A DNA stretch of 64,000 nucleotides, from positions 124,001 to 188,000 of the forward strand of contig CANNCV010000001.1 in the NCBI GenBank assembly GCA_947503245.1, read 5' to 3'. Both the position numbers and the translations under genes were made by a program. Below, piece after piece: positions 53,091 through 63,237 of this stretch. Under the pieces are notes generated by a model. It did no database searches and was not told the DNA's origin. It saw only the letters and a list, made by a program, of their open reading frames with translations. Each line of letters starts with the position of its first letter. The first letter of the stretch is position 1. Origin of the DNA: an uncultured Sphingomonadaceae bacterium (GTDB taxonomy: Bacteria > Pseudomonadota > Alphaproteobacteria > Sphingomonadales > Sphingomonadaceae).

Positions 53091-55358
53091 ATGACTATTT
53101 CCCTAAAAGCATTATTGGCCGCAAGCGCTACTATGGCCCTGGCCGCAACCGCCGTTGGAACCGCCAATGCCACACCGCCCGGATTTGGCGGTGGGCAGCG
53201 TCCGGCCGCCGATACATCAGCCGCAAAACCGCGCCCAAACAGCTTTTGGTGGCCGGAGCAGGTTGACCTGTCTGAACTGCGCAAAAACCGCTATAATGCC
53301 GACCCTGCCGGTGAAGATTTCGATTATGCCGCTGAATTTGCCAAGCTGAATCTGGCCGAGGTAAAAGCAGATGTTGCCAGCGCGCTGACTGACTCTCAGG
53401 ACTGGTGGCCAGCAGATTATGGCACCTATGCCGGTCTAATGATCCGTCTGGCATGGCACAGCGCAGGCACCTATCGCGCTGGTGATGGTCGCGGCGGCTC
53501 TGATGGTGGTCAAATCCGTTTTGAACCGCTGAACAGCTGGCCCGATAACGGCAATCTGGACAAAGCCCGCCGCCTGTTATGGCCGGTGAAAAAGAAATAT
53601 GGCACCAGCCTGTCCTGGTCTGACTTGATGGTGCTGGCCGGTAATGTCTCGCTTGAGCAGGCCGGTTTTAAAACCTTCGGCTTTTCCGGTGGCCGCGCTG
53701 ATGCGTGGGAGCCTGAACTGGTCTATTGGGGCGCAGAAACCAAATTCCTGACCTCTGATAAGCGCTATAAAGAAGGCCGCAAATTAGAAGAGCCATTGGC
53801 GGCGTCTGAAATTGGTCTGATCTACGTCAACCCTGAAGGCCCAGAGGGTAACCCCGATATTTTGGGCGCAGCGGGCGATATTCGCACCACCTTTGGCCGC
53901 ATGGGCATGAATGATGAAGAGACAGTGGCGCTGATCGTTGGCGGCCACACTTTGGGCAAGGCCCATGGCGCGCACAAAGGCGCTGATTGTAATGGCCCTG
54001 AACCAGCAGCAGCAGGTGTTGAGGCACAAGGCACAGGCTGGAAAAACCGTTGCGGCAAAGGCAATGCGGGCGACACGGTAACCAGCGGCCTAGAGGGTGC
54101 ATGGACATCATCACCCACGGTGTGGAGCAACAATTATGTTGAAAATCTCTACGCTTTTGACTGGGTACAGACCAAAAGCCCGGGCGGCGCGATTCAATGG
54201 GAGCCAGAGGACGCAGAGAATTACAAAATCGTGCCCGATGCGCATGACCCGAACAAGCTGGTTGCTCCTGTTATGCAAACCACCGACTTGGCGCTGCGCT
54301 ATGACCCGGAATATGGCAAAATCACCAAGAAATTTCTGGAAAATCAGGATTTGATGGATGAAGCCTTTGCCCGCGCATGGTTTAAACTGACTCACCGCGA
54401 TTTGGGGCCAAGCACGCGCTATGTTGGCGCAGAGGCACCAAGCGAAACGTTGGTCTGGCAAGACCCTGTCACTGGCACCACCTCCAAAAATCTAAGCGAT
54501 GCGGATATTGTGGGCCTAAAACAGGCGATCCGCAATACCGGGCTTAGCACATCGGAAAAAGTGCGCGCGGCATGGGCTTCGGCTGTTACCTTCCGCGATA
54601 CCGATTATCGTGGCGGCGCGAATGGCGGGCGTCTGCGGCTGGCCCCGCAAAATGGTTGGGACGTCAACAATCCCGATGAGCTGAGCAAAGTGCTGGCGGC
54701 GCTGGAAAGCGTACAAAGCGCCTTTAACACGGGCAGCAAAACCGTCAGCATGGCCGATCTGATCGTGCTGGCCGGCGCTGTTGGCATTGAAGATGCCGCA
54801 AAAGCAGCAGGCCATAGCGTCACCGTGCCCTTCACACTGGGCCGCGGCGATGCCAGCCAAGCACAAACCGACACCGCATCATTTGAATTGCTGCGTCCTG
54901 CGGCGGATGGCTTTCGTAACTATTATAGCGACCGCGCCCGCCTGAAACCCAGCGAAATGCTGATCGACCGCGCTGATATGTTGACCCTGACCGTGCCGGA
55001 AATGACCGCACTTGTTGGCGGGTTAAGAGCATTGGATGCCAATGTCGGCGGCGCAAAAGATGGCGTGTTCACCAGCCGCCCCGGCGTGCTGACCAATGAC
55101 TTTTTTGTCAATCTGCTGGATATGTCCACCGAGTGGAAACCTATGGAAGGTGCTGAGGGCCGTTATCAAGGCACTGACCGCACCAGCGGCGCCGCAAAAT
55201 GGACCGCAACAGAGGTTGATCTGGTCTTCGGCTCCAACTCAGAGCTGCGCGCCGTGGCCGAAACCTATGCCTATGATGGCGCGGACAAGGTCTTTGTGAA
55301 CGATTTTATCAAAGCATGGACCAAAGTCATGATGCTCGACCGCTTTGACGTAAAATAA
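53091..55358 (+). CDS. katG: Catalase-peroxidase with an export signal
   Basis: 755 residues. Distal-site Arg119, Trp122 and His123 ([11 protein letters not shown]), proximal His286 (GGHTLGK), and Trp122-Tyr245-Met271 for the covalent adduct. It disposes of hydrogen peroxide. Unusually, the first 27 residues form a signal peptide ([20 protein letters not shown]...TANA), so it should be periplasmic, like the KatP type. GAGGAG precedes the ATG. Followed by a strong terminator. The C-terminal duplicated domain is intact. Confidence 0.96.
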   Translation: MTISLKALLAASATMALAATAVGTANATPPGFGGGQRPAADTSAAKPRPNSFWWPEQVDLSELRKNRYNADPAGEDFDYAAEFAKLNLAEVKADVASALTDSQDWWPADYGTYAGLMIRLAWHSAGTYRAGDGRGGSDGGQIRFEPLNSWPDNGNLDKARRLLWPVKKKYGTSLSWSDLMVLAGNVSLEQAGFKTFGFSGGRADAWEPELVYWGAETKFLTSDKRYKEGRKLEEPLAASEIGLIYVNPEGPEGNPDILGAAGDIRTTFGRMGMNDEETVALIVGGHTLGKAHGAHKGADCNGPEPAAAGVEAQGTGWKNRCGKGNAGDTVTSGLEGAWTSSPTVWSNNYVENLYAFDWVQTKSPGGAIQWEPEDAENYKIVPDAHDPNKLVAPVMQTTDLALRYDPEYGKITKKFLENQDLMDEAFARAWFKLTHRDLGPSTRYVGAEAPSETLVWQDPVTGTTSKNLSDADIVGLKQAIRNTGLSTSEKVRAAWASAVTFRDTDYRGGANGGRLRLAPQNGWDVNNPDELSKVLAALESVQSAFNTGSKTVSMADLIVLAGAVGIEDAAKAAGHSVTVPFTLGRGDASQAQTDTASFELLRPAADGFRNYYSDRARLKPSEMLIDRADMLTLTVPEMTALVGGLRALDANVGGAKDGVFTSRPGVLTNDFFVNLLDMSTEWKPMEGAEGRYQGTDRTSGAAKWTATEVDLVFGSNSELRAVAETYAYDGADKVFVNDFIKAWTKVMMLDRFDVK

Positions 55359-55383
55359 GCGACGCGCAGGCATAGTCACATAT

Positions 55384-55421
55384 AAAAAAGCCCCGGCGGA
55401 TTGCTCTGCCGGGGCTTTTTT
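55384..55421. terminator. Bidirectional terminator of katG and etfA
   Basis: A 14-bp stem AAAAAAGCCCCGGC (55384-55397) with GCCGGGGCTTTTTT (55408-55421), 10-nt loop, T-run on each side. Between convergent genes. Confidence 0.95.
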
Positions 55422-55454
55422 AATTCATTATACCCGCTTTTGCGGGGATGCTTG

Positions 55455-56387
55455 TTACAGCTTGCCAGTAAGCTCCGGCACAGCATCGAACAGATCGGCG
55501 ACAAGGCCAAGATCGGCAACTTGGAAGATCGGTGCGTCTTCGTCTTTGTTGATCGCGATGATGGTTTTGCTGTCTTTCATGCCTGCAAGGTGCTGGATCG
55601 CGCCGGAAATGCCGATAGCGACATAGACTTCTGGAGCGACAATCTTGCCGGTCTGGCCGACCTGATAATCATTGGGCACATAGCCTGCATCAACCGCCGC
55701 ACGCGACGCACCGATGCCTGCACCCAATTTATCAGCCAAAGGCGTGATGACCTCTTCGAATTTTTCCGAAGAGCCCAAGGCGCGGCCGCCCGATACGATA
55801 ATCTTGGCGCTGGTTAATTCAGGGCGCTCACTCTCAGCAATTTCTTCGCTGACAAAAGCAGACAGGCCGGCATCGCCAGCGCCAGAAACCGCTTCAAGCG
55901 AAGCGCTGCCGCCTTCGGCTGCTGCTTTATCAAAGGCGGTGCCGCGCACGGTGATGACCAATTTGGCATCTGCACTTTCCACCGTGGCAATGGCATTGCC
56001 CGCATAAATGGGCCGCGTAAATGTGTTGGCACTCTCAACCGACAGTATGTCAGAGATTTGCATAACATCCAGCAAGGCCGCAACGCGCGGCGCGATATTT
56101 TTGCCCGTGGTGGTTGCCGGTGCCAGAAACGCATCATGGCTGCCCATCAGGTCAGCGATCAGCGGCGCCGTATTTTCGGCCAGCAAATTGGCATAGGCCG
56201 GATCATCGGCAACATGCACAGTGGCAACGCCAGCAATTTTGGCAGCCTGTTGCGCAACCGCGTCACAGCCGGACCCTGCGACCAAGGCATGGACTTCGCC
56301 CAGCTTTGCCGCAGCGGTGACCACTGCCAGAGTAGCGTCTTTTACGGATTGATTGTCATGTTCGACAAGAACGAGTGTTTTCATCAT
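55455..56387 (-). CDS. etfA: Electron-transfer flavoprotein, alpha subunit
   Basis: 310 residues. The FAD domain is intact: [67 protein letters not shown] and [21 protein letters not shown]. With EtfB it passes electrons from acyl-CoA dehydrogenases to the ubiquinone pool. The start overlaps the etfB stop (4 nt). Confidence 0.97.
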   Translation of the reverse strand: MMKTLVLVEHDNQSVKDATLAVVTAAAKLGEVHALVAGSGCDAVAQQAAKIAGVATVHVADDPAYANLLAENTAPLIADLMGSHDAFLAPATTTGKNIAPRVAALLDVMQISDILSVESANTFTRPIYAGNAIATVESADAKLVITVRGTAFDKAAAEGGSASLEAVSGAGDAGLSAFVSEEIAESERPELTSAKIIVSGGRALGSSEKFEEVITPLADKLGAGIGASRAAVDAGYVPNDYQVGQTGKIVAPEVYVAIGISGAIQHLAGMKDSKTIIAINKDEDAPIFQVADLGLVADLFDAVPELTGKL

Positions 56388-57130
56388 GCCACTCCCATAT
56401 CTTTAAGTTTCGCGACCAGCGCGTCCACATCTTCCACCTTGATACCGGCTGAGCGGACGGGCGGCTCTGAAACGTTCAGCGTTTTCAGACGCGGTGTGAT
56501 ATCAACACCATAATCATCTGGTGATTTGGTATCCATCGGCTTTTTCTTTGCCTTCATAATATTTGGCAAAGTCGCATAGCGCGGCTCATTCAAGCGCAGA
56601 TCAACAGTGATGATCGCGGGCAGATTGACTTTCACGGTTTGCAAACCGCCATCAATTTCACGCGCCACAGTCGCCGCATCGCCATCAATCTCTACCGTAT
56701 TGGCAAAGGTTGCCTGACCCCAGCCGAGCAAAGCGCCTAGCATTTGGCCGGTTTGGTTGCTGTCATCATCAATGGCTTGCTTACCCAAGATAACAACTTG
56801 CGGTGCTTCTTCTTCCACCACTTTGGCCAGCAATTTGGCAACCGCCAATGGCTCAACTGTTTCATCAGTGGAAATCAAAATCGCGCGGTCTGCGCCCATG
56901 GCCAAGGCCGTACGCAGCGTTTCCTGCGCTTTTGCGGGGCCAATAGAAACGGCAACCACTTCTTCTGCTTTGCCCGCTTCTTTTTGCTTAATCGCCTCTT
57001 CAACCGCGATTTCGTCAAAAGGGTTCATCGACATTTTAACATTATCGAGATCCACGCCAGAGCCATCCGCTTTCACGCGCGGCTTCACATTATAGTCAAT
57101 AACCCGTTTTACGGGCACCAGGATTTTCAT
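56384..57130 (-). CDS. etfB: Electron-transfer flavoprotein, beta subunit
   Basis: 248 residues: [65 protein letters not shown] and [22 protein letters not shown] (the ETF beta signature). First gene of etfBA, with a 9-bp dyad of ACGT repeats 75 nt before it. Confidence 0.97.
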   Translation of the reverse strand: MKILVPVKRVIDYNVKPRVKADGSGVDLDNVKMSMNPFDEIAVEEAIKQKEAGKAEEVVAVSIGPAKAQETLRTALAMGADRAILISTDETVEPLAVAKLLAKVVEEEAPQVVILGKQAIDDDSNQTGQMLGALLGWGQATFANTVEIDGDAATVAREIDGGLQTVKVNLPAIITVDLRLNEPRYATLPNIMKAKKKPMDTKSPDDYGVDITPRLKTLNVSEPPVRSAGIKVEDVDALVAKLKDMGVA

Positions 57131-57204
57131 GTTGGTTCGGTCCTTCCTATGGACAGACAGCGCGATTCATGCCGCGCTGCCCGTAACATCTGCTAATGCA
57201 TATA

Positions 57205-57228
57205 GTTGACGTTAACGTGAACGTCAAC
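57205..57228. promoter_or_regulatory. ACGT-repeat dyad before etfBA
   Basis: GTTGACGTT (57205-57213) pairs exactly with AACGTCAAC (57220-57228) around AACGTG. ACGT recurs at 57209, 57215 and 57221, a strict 6-bp step, and ACGTTAACGT at 57209-57218 is itself a palindrome. It lies between the sucC stop and etfB, 75 nt before the etfB start. TTGACGT/ACGTCAA half-sites resemble those of regulators of branched-chain and fatty-acid catabolism (such as MerR-type LiuR), which control etf genes in other proteobacteria. Confidence 0.55.
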
Positions 57229-57258
57229 CTAACACTCTGTTGGCAAGCAAAGCGCGTG

Positions 57259-58458
57259 CTATGCGGCCTCTTTCACCTGAGCAACAATCTTTTGTGCAGC
57301 ATCGCCCAGATCATTGGCGCTAACGATAGGCAGGCCGGAATTGTCCAAAATTTCCTTACCCTTCTCGACATTGGTGCCTTCCAAACGGACCACCAGCGGC
57401 ACATCCAGCTCCACCTCTTTCGCGGCGATGACAATGCCTTCTGCGATGGTATCACAGCGCATGATGCCGCCAAAAATATTGACCAAAATGCCTTTAACCG
57501 CTTCATCAGCCAAAATGATTTTAAACGCAGCGGTTACTTTTTCGGTTGTTGCGCCGCCGCCTACGTCCAGGAAGTTGGCAGGGAATGCACCGTTCAATTT
57601 GATGATATCCATGGTCGCCATGGCCAGACCAGCACCATTGACCATACAGCCAATGCTGCCATCCAGCTTGATATAGGCCAGATCATATTTGCTGGCTTCT
57701 ACTTCGGCCGGGTCTTCCTCCGTTTCGTCGCGCAGCGCTTCGATATCGGGGTGGCGATAAAGCGCATTGCCGTCAAAACTCATCTTGGTGTCGAGCACCA
57801 GCAATTCGCCGCCTTCGGTTTCCACAAGTGGGTTGATTTCCATCATCTCGCAATCCATCGCCATAAAGGCGGTGTAAAGCTGCTTGCCCAGTTTCTGCGC
57901 CGCTTTGTTCAGCGCGCCGTCCAGCTCCAGCGCATAGGCCAAAGCGCGGCCATGATGCGGCATAAAGCCCTGTGCAGGGTCAATGGTGATGGTGGTGATT
58001 TTTTCCGGCGTGTCATGCGCAACTGCCTCAATATCCATGCCGCCTTCGGTTGAGACAACCATGGCAACGCGGCCCGTGGCACGATCAACCAGCATGGAGA
58101 GATAATATTCATCGGCAATATCAACACCATCCGTGATGTAGAGACGGTTTACCTGCTTACCAGCATCGCCGGTTTGCGCGGTCACCAATGTATTGCCCAG
58201 CATTTCAGTGGCGTTTTCGCGCACTTCATCAATGGATTTGGAAAGACGTACACCGCCTTTGGCATCTGCGCCCAATTCCTTGAACTTGCCCTTGCCGCGT
58301 CCGCCAGCATGGATTTGTGCCTTCACCACATAGAGCGGGCCAGGCAATTTCTCTGCAGCAGCAACCGCTTCTTCAACGGTGAGTGCAGCATGTCCTGCTG
58401 GAATAGCGATGCCGTGTTTGGCGAGCAATTCTTTGCCCTGATACTCATGAATATTCAT
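57259..58458 (-). CDS. sucC: Succinyl-CoA synthetase, beta subunit
   Basis: 399 residues from [20 protein letters not shown]-grasp N-terminal half ([24 protein letters not shown]) and C-terminal half with the alpha-subunit interface ([24 protein letters not shown]). It makes GTP or ATP from succinyl-CoA in the TCA cycle. The usual partner sucD is not the next gene; etfB is. The longer upstream reading is rejected. A malate-CoA ligase subunit would look similar but the sequence fits SucC best. Confidence 0.95.
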   Translation of the reverse strand: MNIHEYQGKELLAKHGIAIPAGHAALTVEEAVAAAEKLPGPLYVVKAQIHAGGRGKGKFKELGADAKGGVRLSKSIDEVRENATEMLGNTLVTAQTGDAGKQVNRLYITDGVDIADEYYLSMLVDRATGRVAMVVSTEGGMDIEAVAHDTPEKITTITIDPAQGFMPHHGRALAYALELDGALNKAAQKLGKQLYTAFMAMDCEMMEINPLVETEGGELLVLDTKMSFDGNALYRHPDIEALRDETEEDPAEVEASKYDLAYIKLDGSIGCMVNGAGLAMATMDIIKLNGAFPANFLDVGGGATTEKVTAAFKIILADEAVKGILVNIFGGIMRCDTIAEGIVIAAKEVELDVPLVVRLEGTNVEKGKEILDNSGLPIVSANDLGDAAQKIVAQVKEAA

Positions 58459-58615
58459 TTTGAGAGGAGACCCTTTCCGGTTAAGTCCTGTCTGTTGCGC
58501 CAAAACGCAGGGGCTAGCCTGCAATTAAGCGAGTCCTTATAATTGCTTTACGCTTAAGCATAGCCAGAGCAGAATTTCCAGAGGGCAATAGCCTCAATAT
58601 GGTGAGTTTTTGAAC

Positions 58616-59077
58616 TCAGCTCTCATCACTGTCTTTGTCAGGCTTACTATATGGCACAAATTCACCAAGCACACAGAGCGAACGGGGTATGCCAGTAAAG
58701 CGGTCGACCCGCCTGACCTGATCATTTTTGCAGACATTCCCGCTGCGTATGACCGGTATCAAAATGTCTTTTTTGCTGTTCAGGCCCGGGCAAATTGAGC
58801 GCAAATTGTTGCGATACACAATATCGCCGCGACGAAAGGCTATAATATCTTCCCCAACAGCAATAGGGGTGGCGTTGCCAAGGGTGGGCAAACAATCGCG
58901 CGGCTCGCCCGCTATTTTGCCCTTGAACAAGCGATCATATGCCTTTTGATTGCGGACCGGAGCCTTGTCCGATTGCTCGCTTTCAATTGTTGTATCATCC
59001 GTATCGGCAGAGACAGCAAAAGGCGCAAAACCAGCCAGCAAAACCGCACTTAATGGAATGAATGTCTTTCGCAACAT
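58616..59077 (-). CDS. Small exported protein with four cysteines
   Basis: 153 residues from MLRKTFIPLSAVLLAGFAPFAVSAD, with AAAGG ahead of the ATG. The mature part has PRDCLPTLGNATPIAVGEDIIAFRRGDIVYRNNLRSICPG, then GNVCKND and RSLCVLGEFVPY: four Cys that could form two disulfides. No family recognised; sphingomonad-type periplasmic protein. Single gene. Confidence 0.72.
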   Translation of the reverse strand: MLRKTFIPLSAVLLAGFAPFAVSADTDDTTIESEQSDKAPVRNQKAYDRLFKGKIAGEPRDCLPTLGNATPIAVGEDIIAFRRGDIVYRNNLRSICPGLNSKKDILIPVIRSGNVCKNDQVRRVDRFTGIPRSLCVLGEFVPYSKPDKDSDES

Positions 59078-59214
59078 ATGATCGCCTTTCGCCCTATATT
59101 CAGAAACCAATATCTTAACTGCTATAACTGGCCCGAATCCCAGCTATGTATGGCCAGCCTAATATCGATAGATGAATGCAGAATGAGCGCTGCATTTGCA
59201 TAAGCAATAGGTGT

Positions 59215-59748
59215 TTATAATCCTGTTTGCGCGCGCTCAATCGCCTCAATCACAACCTGACGTGCCTCATCAGCATCGCCCCATTTGCCGACGCGGACCC
59301 ATTTTTCGCTTTCCAGATCTTTATAATGGGTGAAAAAATGCTCAATCTGCTGACAGACAATATCAGGCAGGTCAGCACGCTCACGCACGCTGGTATAATA
59401 AGGGAAGGTCGCTGTGTCAGGCACACAGACCAGTTTTTCATCGCCGCCATGCTCATCTTCCAGATTGAGCACAGCGATTGGACGACAGCGGACGACCGCG
59501 CCTGGGATGAATGGAGAGCGTGCGACCACCAGAGCGTCCAGCGGGTCGCCATCAGGTGATAAAGTATGCGGTATAAAGCCGTAATTGGCGGGATAGCGCA
59601 TCGGCGTATGCAATATGCGGTCAACAAAAATTGCACCGGAATCCTTATCAAATTCATATTTTACCGGCTCACCGCCAGCAGGGACTTCGATGATGACGTT
59701 CAGGTTGTTAGGCGGATTTTTACCGATGGGGATGGCATTTATTTGCAT
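59215..59748 (-). CDS. ppa: Inorganic pyrophosphatase
   Basis: 177 residues. Family I motif and active-site Asp cluster: KYEFDKDSGAIFVDRIL, YPANYGFIPHTLSPDGDPLDALV (DGDPLD) and DEHGGDEKLVCVP, then KDLESEKWVRVGKWG. It hydrolyses pyrophosphate from biosynthesis. It lies 47 nt after the M61 gene on the same strand. Confidence 0.97.
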   Translation of the reverse strand: MQINAIPIGKNPPNNLNVIIEVPAGGEPVKYEFDKDSGAIFVDRILHTPMRYPANYGFIPHTLSPDGDPLDALVVARSPFIPGAVVRCRPIAVLNLEDEHGGDEKLVCVPDTATFPYYTSVRERADLPDIVCQQIEHFFTHYKDLESEKWVRVGKWGDADEARQVVIEAIERAQTGL

Positions 59749-59795
59749 GATTAATCTCTCTTTGGCCTGAATAGGGCCGGTTTTGATATGCTGTA

Positions 59796-61754
59796 TTACT
59801 GAGTAGTCAGGGTTTTGGGAGCGAGCAGCAGATCAAGGCTGCCTTCCCCCTCACCCGTCTTTTCGAGGCGCGGGTAGCGCAGCCCGCCGCTATAGTCGAT
59901 AGAAACCGTCTTAAAACGGTCACCTTTTTTGATCAGCAGCGTTAATGGCTCCGAACCGGCAATAGCGGCCTCTGTTATCGCTTCCTTCAAAGTACCGGTT
60001 GAAAAATTCTTGCCATTCACGGCCATGATCTCATGCCCATTGGTCAAGCCTGCCTTAAATGCAGGGGAATCCCAGATCACTGCGTTAATGGAACCACTGC
60101 GGCTCACAAACATGCCTATGGAATAAGTAAGATCAGCGCCGCCATTGCCTTTTTCACGGTTTTTGATGAAGTCAGTCGGCTTGTCGCTATAGACTAAGCG
60201 GTAACCGCCCATTTCCAGACCATTTTTCGGCGCTTCTTTGGTTGTCGAATAAACCCGTTCTTGCAGGAAACCGTCCCAATCATAAGACTGTATTTTTTGC
60301 AGATTGGCGACAACATCGTCATAATCATAAGTCACGACGCCCCAATCGCCTTCCCGTCCACCGAAAAAGAGCTTGGCGAAATCTTCAAGCGATTTGCTGT
60401 TCCCGCTCTCGCGGCGGATAATGCCATCGGCCTCCAGCCAGATCAGCATACCCTCATTATAATAATCTTCCGAACGCTGCCAGCTTGTCCATGGCTTTGG
60501 TCGGCGTGCAGCGATAATCGGGTCATGGGTTGTATCTGCCAATGGCCGCCATGTCCGCCCAACCCGTTGATCAAGCGATGCAGCGACATTGGCGAGGGCA
60601 TCCAGCGTTTGCTGCTTGGAAAATAATCCGGAGCGCGCTGATAAAATATATCCCCAAAATTGCGTCTGCCCTTCATATACCCATAGCATATCATCGCGGC
60701 TTTCTGTGCGGAAATCCGGAGCCCATATACCCTCTGACCGACGATATTTGCCATTCCAGCTATGCACCACTTCATGCGGCAAAAGCCCGCGCCGCCCTGC
60801 GCCTGATTTCCATTCTGTGAAATAGCCGCGATTAACGCCATTTTCGCTTGACCGGTGATGTTCGAGGCCAATTCCACCCATTTCTTCTGTCAGCGCGAGC
60901 AGGAAATCATAGCGGTCATAATGCTCTACCCCAAACAGCGCACGCGCCTCACGCACCAACCGACGGTGATATTCTATCTGCTCCTCACTGGCTTCCAGAT
61001 CTTCCGCAGCATCAGCAACGACATTCAATGCTACCTTATCAGACAATTGCCAGCGCTTGAAATACCGTCCGGCGAATACGGGGCTATCGACCAGCGTATC
61101 ATAATCGACAGTCTCATATGTCACAGTATCGCCCTGCTTGCTGCGTGCGCGCATAGCCGATGCATCCTGCCAGCCCTCTGGCCAGGTCACTGTCGCAGAA
61201 ACGTCGATATTGCGGGCGTAATATCCCGCAGGATAAAGCGACATGGCATGCCAGCGCAAATTCATCATATTGGGCGTAACAACAACGCGCCCTTGCCTAC
61301 GATCCGTCGCAGAGGTGAATTGAAATTTGGCTTTGATGGTCTTCACACCACGCGGCACATCAATATGAAGTGCATAAACATCCAGCGAATCGCGCGTCCA
61401 TTTCAATGTCTCGCCATCGCCAGTAAAGGTAAGCCCAACCAGCTTTTCAATCTGTCCGCGCGGAGCGTGATTGCCTGGTAGCCATTCCGGATAAAGCAAA
61501 GTGAAGCGGCCAGAGCGCGGCACAGGAATATCCTGCTCAACACGGAAGATTGCGCGATCTATATCTCTGGCATCAATATTAAGGCGCATGACACCGCGAT
61601 ACGCCTTATCCTGTGCCACCGGCACGATATCGACTATTTGCTCTTCAATCGGCTCACTATTGCCTTTTTGCGCTAATGTTGGGCCGGTTAATGCCAGTGC
61701 AGACACAACCAATAAAGAGGCAGATTTCGTGAGCGAGATTGTTTTGAAACGCAT
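59796..61754 (-). CDS. M61-family metallopeptidase with PDZ domain
   Basis: 652 residues. Signal peptide ending PTLAQ, an N-terminal beta domain (about 50-190), gluzincin core with zinc site HEVVH at 327-331 (LLPHEVVHSWNGKYRR), and a C-terminal PDZ (GMFVSRSGSINAVIWDSPAFKAGLTNGHEIMAVNGK, about 535-600). Family M61 enzymes are glycyl aminopeptidases that are periplasmic or outer membrane in proteobacteria. Upstream of ppa; divergent from hisS. Confidence 0.95.
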   Translation of the reverse strand: MRFKTISLTKSASLLVVSALALTGPTLAQKGNSEPIEEQIVDIVPVAQDKAYRGVMRLNIDARDIDRAIFRVEQDIPVPRSGRFTLLYPEWLPGNHAPRGQIEKLVGLTFTGDGETLKWTRDSLDVYALHIDVPRGVKTIKAKFQFTSATDRRQGRVVVTPNMMNLRWHAMSLYPAGYYARNIDVSATVTWPEGWQDASAMRARSKQGDTVTYETVDYDTLVDSPVFAGRYFKRWQLSDKVALNVVADAAEDLEASEEQIEYHRRLVREARALFGVEHYDRYDFLLALTEEMGGIGLEHHRSSENGVNRGYFTEWKSGAGRRGLLPHEVVHSWNGKYRRSEGIWAPDFRTESRDDMLWVYEGQTQFWGYILSARSGLFSKQQTLDALANVAASLDQRVGRTWRPLADTTHDPIIAARRPKPWTSWQRSEDYYNEGMLIWLEADGIIRRESGNSKSLEDFAKLFFGGREGDWGVVTYDYDDVVANLQKIQSYDWDGFLQERVYSTTKEAPKNGLEMGGYRLVYSDKPTDFIKNREKGNGGADLTYSIGMFVSRSGSINAVIWDSPAFKAGLTNGHEIMAVNGKNFSTGTLKEAITEAAIAGSEPLTLLIKKGDRFKTVSIDYSGGLRYPRLEKTGEGEGSLDLLLAPKTLTTQ

Positions 61755-61809
61755 TGAGGCAGATACCTTTTCTCAAAAATTACGCCGATAGGCGCGCCGG
61801 ATAGCAATA

Positions 61810-61856
61810 TGATGCCAGTCATATTTATGTGGCAGATACAATAATATCTGGCATCA
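61810..61856. repeat. Long imperfect hairpin between M61 and hisS genes
   Basis: TGATGCCAG (61810-61818) pairs with CTGGCATCA (61848-61856); inside, ATATT (61821-61825) pairs with AATAT (61843-61847), giving 14 pairs with a 2-nt bulge and a 17-nt loop. It lies in the divergent region, about 55 nt from the M61 start and 128 nt from hisS. Confidence 0.5.
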
Positions 61857-61983
61857 ACAAGGCCATAGGCGCAAGTATATGGTCAGATTTTCCTAAAGCG
61901 AGGCTTTGGATTTTGCAAAAAACCCGCTAAAGGCTCGCCCTTCAACACATAATGCGTAAGGCGTTTACGGCACGAGCTACTTC

Positions 61984-63231
61984 ATGGCAAAACACAATAT
62001 TCCCAGTGCCATTCGCGGCACACAAGACATTTTCGGCGAAGATCAGGAACGTTTCGGCCATGTGGTAGAGACATTTGACCGTGTGCGCCGGCTCTATAAT
62101 TTCAAGCGTGCAGAACTGCCTGTTTTTGAAGCTACCGGCGTTTTTGCGCGTTCGCTTGGCGAAAGCACCGATGTTGTTTCCAAAGAAATGTACAGCTTTG
62201 AAGACCGCAGCGGCGATTCCCTGACCCTGCGGCCAGAATTTACCGCCGGTATTGCGCGCGCCTATCTGACAAATGGTTGGCAGCAACACGCCCCGCTCAA
62301 ATTAGCAACGCACGGGCCGCTATTCCGTTATGAGCGCCCGCAAAAGGGGCGCTATCGCCAATTTCACCAGATAGACGCAGAGATTATCGGCGCAGCCGAA
62401 CCGCAAGCCGATGTCGAGCTGTTGGTCATGGCCGATCAATTGCTGAAAGAACTCGGTATCGATCAAGGCGTGACATTGCAGCTTAACACTTTGGGCGACA
62501 GCGCCACGCGCGCAGCATGGCGCACTGCGCTGGTCGACCATTTTGAAAAGCATAAGGGCGAACTGTCAGAAGATTCGCAAAACCGACTGGAAACAAATCC
62601 GCTGCGCATATTGGACAGTAAGGAGGCGCAGGACCGCCCCATTGCCGATAGCGCGCCCGATATTGATGAATTTCTGTCTGATGATGCCGCTGCATTTTTT
62701 GCCAGCGTCACAAGCGGTTTGAACGCGGCCAATGTTGCGTGGCAGCGCAATAGCCGCTTGGTGCGCGGGCTGGACTATTATCGCCATACCGCTTTTGAAT
62801 TTGTTACTGATCGGCTGGGCGCACAAGGTACGGTTTTGGGTGGTGGCCGCTATGATGGCCTTATCCAGAATATGGGCGGCCCGGCAACACCGGCTGTTGG
62901 CTGGGCAGCGGGCATAGAAAGGCTGGCGATGCTGGTGGACACATTGCAGACGCCAAAGCTCGATGTCGCTGTGGTTGCGGAAAACCGTGATCGTGAAAGC
63001 GAGGCTATGGCGTTGGTTTCTCAATTGCGCCGCGGCGGTGTGTCCACAGAAATCTTCGCAACAGGCAGTCCCAAAAAACGCTATAATAGAGCGGTGAAAA
63101 CATCTCCGCGTTTTATTGCCTCACTGGATGTCCGTGATGGCGAAAAGACACAAGGCCTGAGTGCACAAGGCGATGAAGCAGACGATCGCATTACTTCACT
63201 CTTTGATAACCGCGCATGGCTTAAAGGCTAA
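61984..63231 (+). CDS. hisS: Histidyl-tRNA synthetase
   Basis: 415 residues. Class II: motif 1 region [39 protein letters not shown], motif 2 [23 protein letters not shown], histidine-specific [16 protein letters not shown], motif 3 [12 protein letters not shown], and a C-terminal anticodon domain ([16 protein letters not shown]). It charges tRNA-His. prfA follows after 6 nt, so they are likely cotranscribed. Confidence 0.97.
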   Translation: MAKHNIPSAIRGTQDIFGEDQERFGHVVETFDRVRRLYNFKRAELPVFEATGVFARSLGESTDVVSKEMYSFEDRSGDSLTLRPEFTAGIARAYLTNGWQQHAPLKLATHGPLFRYERPQKGRYRQFHQIDAEIIGAAEPQADVELLVMADQLLKELGIDQGVTLQLNTLGDSATRAAWRTALVDHFEKHKGELSEDSQNRLETNPLRILDSKEAQDRPIADSAPDIDEFLSDDAAAFFASVTSGLNAANVAWQRNSRLVRGLDYYRHTAFEFVTDRLGAQGTVLGGGRYDGLIQNMGGPATPAVGWAAGIERLAMLVDTLQTPKLDVAVVAENRDRESEAMALVSQLRRGGVSTEIFATGSPKKRYNRAVKTSPRFIASLDVRDGEKTQGLSAQGDEADDRITSLFDNRAWLKG

Positions 63232-63237
63232 AGCGCA

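Noticed and set aside
57196-58053. 285-codon plus-strand open frame
   Set aside because: Lies entirely antisense to sucC, which is full length with all motifs; the frame's composition is that of a shadow.
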